Shown here: positions 15,126 through 19,789 of the stretch, one piece after another | How the letters are laid out: each line of letters starts with the position of its first letter | How positions within the stretch are numbered: the first letter of the stretch is position 1 | NCBI GenBank assembly: GCA_030832365.1 | Contig: JAURJF010000007.1 | Coordinates: 1 to 19,789, forward strand | Direction of reading: 5' to 3' | Source of the DNA: Candidatus Nanopelagicales bacterium | Lineage (GTDB): Bacteria; Actinomycetota; Actinomycetes; Nanopelagicales; Nanopelagicaceae | DNA: 19,789 nt | Notes under the pieces: model-generated | Databases searched by the model: none | Told to the model about the DNA's origin: nothing | Seen by the model: only the letters and a program-made list of their open reading frames with translations | Position numbers and translations under genes: made by a program

Positions 15126-16204
15126 TGAGCTTATTTAAGAAATCTGGCGCCCACCAATGGCGCGGTGTAATAAAAGAGTATGAAAAGCGTTTACCTGTTA
15201 GTAGCAAAACTCCAATTGTTACGTTAAATGAAGGTGGCACTCCGCTTATCTATGCCTGCGTGCTCTCTGAGATGTTGGGAAATGATGTCTGGCTTAAATT
15301 TGAAGGAGCAAATCCCACTGGATCTTTCAAAGATCGTGGAATGACGATGGCTATTTCAAAGGCTGCAGAGGATGGAGCAAAGGCAGTTATCTGCGCCTCT
15401 ACCGGCAATACCAGTGCAAGCGCAGCTGCTTATGCCACTAAGGCTGGAATGGTTCCTGTTGTTTTAGTTCCGCAAGGAAAGATCGCTATGGGAAAGCTAG
15501 CCCAAGCAATCGCCCATGGCGCAAAATTGTTACAAGTAAAAGGTAATTTTGATGATTGCTTAACTCTTGCAAAGCAACTCTCTGAACAATATCCAGTTTC
15601 ACTTGTTAATTCAGTAAATCCTTATCGCATCGAAGGGCAAAAGACCGCATCATTTGAAGTTATAGACGCGCTTGGCTTTGCCCCAGATATACATGTTATG
15701 CCAGTTGGAAATGCTGGAAACATCACCGCTTATTGGAAGGGTTATAAAGAGTATTACGCAGATAGGATTTCAAAATCACTTCCAGCTATGTGGGGATTTC
15801 AAGCAAAGGGAGCAGCTCCTATCGTTCGTGGCAAGATCGTTAAAAACCCGGAGACGCTAGCCACCGCTATTCGTATTGGAAACCCTGCTTCATGGAAGCA
15901 GGCAGAGCAAGCTAGAGATGAATCAAAAGGTTTAATAGATATGGTCAGCGATGCCGAGATATTAAGCGCCTATCGTTTAGTTGCAGCTAAAGAGGGAGTC
16001 TTTGTTGAACCATCAAGTGCTGCAGGACTTGCCGGATTAATTAAATATAAGGCTGCCAAGAAGCTACCAAAGGGAAAGAAAATTGTTATTACGGTAACTG
16101 GAAATGGTCTAAAAGATATTCAATGGATATTAAATGGAGCTGATAAACCAATCACTGTCCCTGTTGATGTTAAAAAAGCTGCCAAAGTGATTGGACTTAG
16201 CTAA
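15125..16204 (+). CDS. thrC: Threonine synthase
   Basis: 359 residues, the short single-domain type found in actinobacteria and Bacillus (the E. coli enzyme is longer). A PLP enzyme converting O-phosphohomoserine to threonine plus phosphate. Seen: TLNEGGTPLI (33-42), KFEGANPTGSFKDRGM (58-73) with PLP lysine K69, CASTGNTSASAAAYA, SVNPYRIEGQKT, the glycine-rich phosphate loop PVGNAGNITAYWKGYKEY, and EPSSAAGLAGL near the end. GTG start at 15125 with GGAAG about eight bases upstream. It overlaps the hom stop by one base. thrB follows after two bases. Confidence 0.96.
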   Translation: MSLFKKSGAHQWRGVIKEYEKRLPVSSKTPIVTLNEGGTPLIYACVLSEMLGNDVWLKFEGANPTGSFKDRGMTMAISKAAEDGAKAVICASTGNTSASAAAYATKAGMVPVVLVPQGKIAMGKLAQAIAHGAKLLQVKGNFDDCLTLAKQLSEQYPVSLVNSVNPYRIEGQKTASFEVIDALGFAPDIHVMPVGNAGNITAYWKGYKEYYADRISKSLPAMWGFQAKGAAPIVRGKIVKNPETLATAIRIGNPASWKQAEQARDESKGLIDMVSDAEILSAYRLVAAKEGVFVEPSSAAGLAGLIKYKAAKKLPKGKKIVITVTGNGLKDIQWILNGADKPITVPVDVKKAAKVIGLS

Positions 16205-16206
16205 CC

Positions 16207-17154
16207 ATGTCTAGAGGATTTAAAGATCGCCTTACTTATAAGGCAACTCCGATGCAGGCAAGCGTTCCGGCTAGCTCTGCCAATTTAGGCCCCGGCTTTG
16301 ATTGCTTAGCTCTAGCCCTTGAACTTCGCGACACTTATGTTGCTCAAATTTTAGATGATGAAGTCTTTGATGTTGATGTTACTGGCCAGGGAGCAGATGA
16401 TGTTAAGAAGGATGGAAAACATCTAGTAATCAAATCGATGATGGCAGGTTTTGAGTTTATGGGTGGTAAACCAAGAGGTATTGCACTTAGATGCTTAAAC
16501 GAAATTCCTCATGGAAGAGGACTTGGATCATCAGCTGCTGCAATTGTTGGCGGACTAAGTCTTTCTAGATCCTTAGTTCTCTCTGGAAGTAATTTGATGA
16601 GCGATGATGATCTGATTGCTCTTGCCACAGATATTGAAGGACATCCAGATAATATTGCTGCTGCAACCTTGGGTGGTGCAACAATTTCTTGGATGGAAGA
16701 TAGAGCAAAGGTCTTAACTGGATGCGCTTCAGGCTTTAGCGTTGATCCAAATATCCGAGCACTTTTATTTATCCCTGATTCTCAGCTCTCAACTGGCAAG
16801 GCCAGAAAAATGCTTCCGGAGCAGATATCTCATAGCGATGCAAGTATTAACTCTGGAAGATCTGCCCTTTTAGTTCATGCCTTATCTTCTAGGCCAGAGT
16901 TATTGTTTGCTGCAACGCAAGACCTTCTTCACCAAAGTTATCGAAGAGAGGCGATGCCAAAGTCGATAGATCTAGTAAATAAATTTAGAAAAGCTGGGGT
17001 AGCGGCAATGATCTCTGGGGCAGGGCCCTCAGTTCTGGTTCTGCACACTGCAACTAAGGCCGAACATGACGATTTGATTCGCAGTGGGGGCGATTACTTT
17101 AAGGCGATGGATCTTGAGATCTCTCCAACTGGCGTAAGGATTGCAGCGGTATAA
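16207..17154 (+). CDS. thrB: Homoserine kinase (GHMP kinase family)
   Basis: 315 residues. Phosphorylates homoserine with ATP to O-phosphohomoserine, the substrate of ThrC. GHMP signatures: VPASSANLGPGFDCLALALEL (20-40), the ATP-binding glycine loop PHGRGLGSSAAA (100-111), GHPDNIAAATLGG with a substrate-contacting Asp, and a C-terminal SGAGPSVLVL. The ATG at 16207, two bases after the thrC stop, gives a 15-residue extension before the conserved core. An alternative ATG at 16252 would start just ahead of the core, but spacing favours the first. The order thrC before thrB is the mycobacterial one. It ends the amino-acid operon; a 179-base leader follows before rho. Confidence 0.95.
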   Translation: MSRGFKDRLTYKATPMQASVPASSANLGPGFDCLALALELRDTYVAQILDDEVFDVDVTGQGADDVKKDGKHLVIKSMMAGFEFMGGKPRGIALRCLNEIPHGRGLGSSAAAIVGGLSLSRSLVLSGSNLMSDDDLIALATDIEGHPDNIAAATLGGATISWMEDRAKVLTGCASGFSVDPNIRALLFIPDSQLSTGKARKMLPEQISHSDASINSGRSALLVHALSSRPELLFAATQDLLHQSYRREAMPKSIDLVNKFRKAGVAAMISGAGPSVLVLHTATKAEHDDLIRSGGDYFKAMDLEISPTGVRIAAV

Positions 17155-17333
17155 CTAGCCTAAAGAAGCGGGCAAAGCCTTGGATTTGTCGGTTGGCTCG
17201 AGGCAGTGGTAGATTTCCCACTCGTAGGGCAGACATCTTGAGCCCACAATCTGATACTTCCCGTAAGACCAGATAAAAAAAATCATAAATTCAAACTAAA
17301 AGATCTCACTTAAGGTCTAGAAAAGAACCATAA
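17155..17333 (+). promoter_or_regulatory. rho leader with alternative RNA stems
   Basis: 179 bases without a gene. Stems that can be drawn: GGCTC (17195-17199) with GAGCC (17240-17244) enclosing AGTGG (17205-17209) with CCACT (17218-17222); and, exclusive of the first, GGGC (17227-17230) with GCCC (17241-17244). A long A run follows near 17274-17281, and AGACC can pair with GGTCT nearer the start. There is no T-run terminator after thrB. The competing pairings suggest a regulated leader, possibly for Rho autocontrol. Confidence 0.4.
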
Positions 17334-18944
17334 ATGGCAGAAACAAGCACACGTGCTCGGAGAGAATCTGGCGATCTATCTGCATTGCTACTTCCTGAGT
17401 TAAGAAAAATTGCAACTAATCTAGGTATCGAAGGCGCAGCAGATTTAAAGAAGCCAGACCTAGTAACAGCAATAACCGATCTGCAGGCCGCTAACCGCGA
17501 AGCTGCTAAAGCTGAACGCGAAGCAAAGCGAGCCGCAAGGAATCAAAAGAGACGTGACAACAACTCAAATGAAACAACGTCATCTGATAGCGAAGATGAT
17601 GATGAAGATGAGGAAGATATGCCTTCAGATAATTCAAGTAATAGTTCCAATAACTCAAGCAATAGCAATTCACGAGATAACTCTCGAGGAGATAGAGAGT
17701 GGCGCAGAGACCGTCACCGCGATAGAGGCCGTGATCGCAGTAGAGATAGAGATCGCCCAAGCCGCGGAGAGCGCGAGATAGTTTTAAGTGAAGACGATGT
17801 GCTTCTTCCAGTTGGTGGGCTGCTAGATATTCTTGATAATTACGCATTCCTTAGAACTGCTGGTTATCTGCCTGGTCCAAATGATGTTTATGTCTCGCTC
17901 CAACAGGTGCGCAGATATGGCCTTAGAAAAGGCGATGTAGTCACCGGACAGGTGCGCCAAGCGCGCGAGGGTGAAAAGAGAGAAAAATTCAATGCACTAG
18001 TTCGCCTCGACACTATCAATGGCATGGAGCCGGATAGTTCAAAGGAGAGAGTTGATTTCTCAAAACTTGTTCCGCTCTATCCCCAAGATCGTCTACGTCT
18101 TGAGACCCTTCCAAATATTTTAACTACTCGCGTAATTGACTTGATTGCCCCAATTGGTAAAGGGCAACGTGGATTAATTGTCTCCCCACCAAAGGCTGGA
18201 AAAACTATGGTGCTGCAAGCAATTGCTAACGCCATAACAACCAATAATCCAGAGTGTCACCTAATGGTTGTTCTAGTTGATGAACGCCCTGAGGAAGTTA
18301 CTGATATGCAAAGATCAGTAAAGGGTGAAGTAATTGCATCAACTTTTGATCGCCCTGCAGATGATCACACCACAGTTGCTGAACTTGCTATTGAACGTGC
18401 AAAGCGTTTAGTCGAGCTAGGACATGACGTTGTTGTTTTACTTGATTCAATTACTCGTCTTGGTCGCGCTTATAACATTGCAGCTCCAGCATCAGGAAGA
18501 ATTCTCTCCGGCGGTGTTGATTCAGCGGCTCTATATCCACCAAAGAAATTCTTTGGAGCAGCGAGAAATATTGAAGATGGTGGATCACTAACTATCTTGG
18601 CAACAGCTCTAGTTGAAACTGGTTCAAAGATGGATGAAGTTATCTTTGAGGAGTTTAAAGGAACTGGAAATATGGAGCTTAAGCTTGATCGCAGATTTGC
18701 TGATAAGCGCATCTTCCCAGCAGTTGATATCGATGCCTCTGGAACTCGTAAGGAAGAAATTCTTATGGGACCTGAGGAGCTAAATATTGTCTGGAAGCTT
18801 CGTCGAGTTCTTCACGCCCTTGATTCCCAACAAGCTCTTGAACTTCTCCTAGAGAAGATGAAGGGAACTAAGTCGAATGCTGAATTTTTGATGCAGGTTC
18901 AAAAGACCACCGTTGGTCCTGATCAATCCCCGAAGGGGGAGTAA
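17334..18944 (+). CDS. rho: Transcription termination factor Rho with long disordered insertion
   Basis: 536 residues, over 100 longer than E. coli Rho (419). Hexameric RNA-dependent ATPase that terminates transcription. Residues 14-55 are the Rho N-terminal helical (SAP-like) domain. Residues 73-146 are low complexity: first Asp/Glu, then Ser/Asn, then Arg/Asp (RDR repeats). This actinobacteria-typical insertion is expected to be disordered and to bind RNA. Residues about 150-235 are the cold-shock-like primary RNA site (LLDILDNYAFLRT, then GLRKGDVVTGQVR). The RecA-like motor has PPKAGKT Walker A (285-291), VDERPEEVTDM (315-325), Walker B VVVLLD with SITRLGRAYN (366-380), Q-loop GGVDSAALYPPKKFFGAARN (393-411, secondary RNA site), and FKGTGNMELKLDR with the Arg finger region (441-453). 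The start has only a weak SD. Confidence 0.97.
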   Translation: MAETSTRARRESGDLSALLLPELRKIATNLGIEGAADLKKPDLVTAITDLQAANREAAKAEREAKRAARNQKRRDNNSNETTSSDSEDDDEDEEDMPSDNSSNSSNNSSNSNSRDNSRGDREWRRDRHRDRGRDRSRDRDRPSRGEREIVLSEDDVLLPVGGLLDILDNYAFLRTAGYLPGPNDVYVSLQQVRRYGLRKGDVVTGQVRQAREGEKREKFNALVRLDTINGMEPDSSKERVDFSKLVPLYPQDRLRLETLPNILTTRVIDLIAPIGKGQRGLIVSPPKAGKTMVLQAIANAITTNNPECHLMVVLVDERPEEVTDMQRSVKGEVIASTFDRPADDHTTVAELAIERAKRLVELGHDVVVLLDSITRLGRAYNIAAPASGRILSGGVDSAALYPPKKFFGAARNIEDGGSLTILATALVETGSKMDEVIFEEFKGTGNMELKLDRRFADKRIFPAVDIDASGTRKEEILMGPEELNIVWKLRRVLHALDSQQALELLLEKMKGTKSNAEFLMQVQKTTVGPDQSPKGE

Positions 18945-19043
18945 GGGCCAATTGGCTCAAATGTGGGGGCTTTAGGTAGCCTTCGCACCTAAGTAGCTGG
19001 TTCACCGAAATTCCTCGGACCCAGCTAGATAAAAAATAAGGAG
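18945..19043 (+). promoter_or_regulatory. Structured leader of the L31 gene
   Basis: Between rho and rpmE. GCCAATTGGC (18947-18956) is a perfect palindrome. TTAGGT (18972-18977) pairs with ACCTAA (18987-18992). TAGCTGG (18994-19000) pairs with CCAGCTA (19021-19027) around an inner CCGA/TCGG stem (19005-19008 with 19015-19018). AAGGAG (19038-19043) follows at normal spacing. No T run follows the stems, so these are not plain terminators. Ribosomal-protein leaders regulating L31 are known in bacteria; this resembles one in position and form. Confidence 0.5.
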
Positions 19044-19051
19044 CAATAAAG

Positions 19052-19309
19052 ATGCGTAAAGATATTCATCCTGAATATGGATATGTGATATTCCGTGACA
19101 CCTCTGCAGATTTTGCGATTTTGACCCGCTCTACAATTAAAAGTGATCAAAAGATGGTTTGGAGCGATGGCAAGGAGTATCCGCTAGTTACTGTGGAAAT
19201 TTCCTCAGCTAGCCACCCTTTCTACACTGGCAAGCAGCGCATCCTTGATACTGGTGGACGTATTGCTAAGTTCGAAGAGAGAGCCAAGAAACAACAGACC
19301 AAGAAGTAG
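19052..19309 (+). CDS. rpmE2: 50S ribosomal protein L31, type B (zinc-independent)
   Basis: 85 residues, a large-subunit protein bridging the 50S and 30S. The sequence begins MRKDIHPEYGYVIFRDTSAD and contains LTRST, the YPLVTVEISSASHPFYTG block and the KQRILDTGGRIAKFEERAKK tail. This is the type B form (YkgM or RpmE2 class), with the extra middle segment and no CxxC zinc-binding cysteines; in fact there is no Cys at all. A strong AAGGAG site lies eight bases upstream of the ATG. Five of six Arg codons are CGT/CGC, consistent with high expression. It occupies the rho-rpmE-prfA slot, where the zinc form is usual in several actinobacteria. An intrinsic terminator follows. Confidence 0.95.
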   Translation: MRKDIHPEYGYVIFRDTSADFAILTRSTIKSDQKMVWSDGKEYPLVTVEISSASHPFYTGKQRILDTGGRIAKFEERAKKQQTKK

Positions 19310-19323
19310 CTTTTTAAAGTAAA

Positions 19324-19360
19324 GGCCGTTGCCCCGGTATTAACTGGGGCGCGGTCTTTT
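19324..19360 (+). terminator. Intrinsic terminator after rpmE2
   Basis: GGCCG (19324-19328) pairs with CGGTC (19352-19356) and GCCCC (19331-19335) with GGGGC (19346-19350), around a ten-base loop. TTTTCTTATTT follows. GC-rich stem plus T-rich tail, starting 14 bases after the rpmE2 stop. Confidence 0.85.
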
Positions 19361-19408
19361 CTTATTTATCAAACTAGGTTTACTTGAGGTTAGAAAGGCA
19401 GGGAGCAA

Positions 19409-19789
19409 ATGGCTGAGAAGAATGCCAACCGTTTCTCCACCATGCCTGAAATACTCAAAGAGTATGAGCAATTGGAAAAAGATATGGCAGATCCATCGAT
19501 TCATGCTGATCAAGGAAAAGCTCGCCAACTAGGAAAGAGATATGCCCAACTAGGACCTGTCATTGCTGGCTATCGGGCCTTTAAAAAGTCTGGAGAGGAT
19601 CTAACTGCTGCTCGCGAACTAGCAGAGGTTGAACCAGACTTTGCTGCAGAGATTCCTGCTCTTGAAAAAGCTTATGAAGATTATGCAAGCGCGATGGAAG
19701 AGCTGCTATTACCAAGAGATCCCAATGATGATCGAGATGTTATTTTAGAAATTAAAGCTGGAGCTGGTGGAGATGAATCAGCTCTCTTT
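19409..19789 (+). CDS. prfA: Peptide chain release factor 1, N-terminal part (continues beyond window)
   Basis: 127 codons are open to the right edge with no stop. RF1 recognises UAA and UAG and triggers peptide release. The ATG at 19409 has GGGAG a few bases upstream. The frame reads MAEKNANRFSTMPEILKEYE, then a helical N-terminal domain (LEKDMADP, ARQLGKRYAQLGP, LLLPRDPNDDRDVILEI) and KAGAGGDESALF at the end, which is the RF-family AGxGGxExALF segment. The GGQ and PxT codon-reading motifs lie beyond the edge. RF1 rather than RF2 is chosen from the rho-rpmE-prfA order and the short N-terminus. It lies after a terminator, so it probably has its own promoter in the 48 bases upstream, but none is clear by eye. 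Confidence 0.93.
   Translation, partial: MAEKNANRFSTMPEILKEYEQLEKDMADPSIHADQGKARQLGKRYAQLGPVIAGYRAFKKSGEDLTAARELAEVEPDFAAEIPALEKAYEDYASAMEELLLPRDPNDDRDVILEIKAGAGGDESALF

Noticed and set aside
17506..17847. Open 113-codon frame on the minus strand inside rho
   Set aside because: It is the complement of the Rho low-complexity region, where repeated codons keep the opposite frame free of stops. The product is Tyr/Leu/His-rich with no known motif, and no SD was evident.
1..19789. Mobile elements, CRISPR arrays, phage genes or defence systems
   Set aside because: No transposase, integrase, regularly spaced repeats or defence-gene motifs were seen; every long frame is accounted for by core-type genes.

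Overview
The window looks like chromosomal DNA of a small-genome, low-to-mid-GC actinobacterium. By eye the base composition is in the low-to-mid 40s % GC. The best guess is a freshwater planktonic lineage such as acI (Nanopelagicales); this is inferred from gene order plus composition and is not proven. The actinobacterial evidence is the run argS-lysA-hom-thrC-thrB-rho-rpmE-prfA (the order known from mycobacteria), the rph-rdgB pair, a Rho with a long disordered insertion, and a histone-H1-like Lys/Ala tail. I see no insertion sequence, phage gene, CRISPR array or integrase. It reads as core genome, densely packed, with no gene-free stretch above about 225 bases.

Layout. (1) 1-1711, plus strand: the 3' end of rph (RNase PH), rdgB (ITP/XTP pyrophosphatase), then an unassigned protein with an H1-like basic tail, one membrane helix and an extracytoplasmic FN3-like domain. 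A bidirectional terminator closes this block. (2) 1761-5711, minus strand: gdhA, then a hendecad-repeat coiled-coil protein (DivIVA/Scy-like in style) translationally coupled to an acyltransferase-3/SGNH membrane O-acyltransferase. (3) 5877-7193, plus strand: metY, divergent from gdhA. (4) 7250-7331, minus strand: tRNA-Leu(UAG) with an encoded CCA. (5) 7407-10526, minus strand: a xylose/ribose-type sugar ABC importer in the order binding protein, ATPase, permease. A perfect 15-bp hairpin separates the binding-protein gene from the rest. (6) 10748-17154, plus strand: argS, lysA, hom, thrC and thrB, nearly gapless or overlapping. (7) 17334-19789, plus strand: rho, type-B rpmE and the 5' part of prfA. 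The leaders in front of rho and rpmE look structured, and there is a terminator after rpmE.

How the genes work together. hom, thrB and thrC take aspartate semialdehyde to threonine, and lysA finishes lysine. hom also makes the homoserine that, after acylation elsewhere, is the substrate of metY. gdhA joins central carbon to glutamate. The ABC importer supplies sugar. Its binding-protein gene has an Arg codon choice unlike its neighbours, which suggests it is expressed much more strongly than the ATPase and permease. rho, rpmE, prfA, argS, rph and the tRNA belong to transcription termination, translation and RNA processing.

The least explained parts are the membrane-anchored H1-tail/FN3 protein, the coiled-coil plus acyltransferase pair (the coiled coil also ends in a Lys-rich tail), and several candidate RNA structures in the leaders of argS, rho, rpmE and metY.
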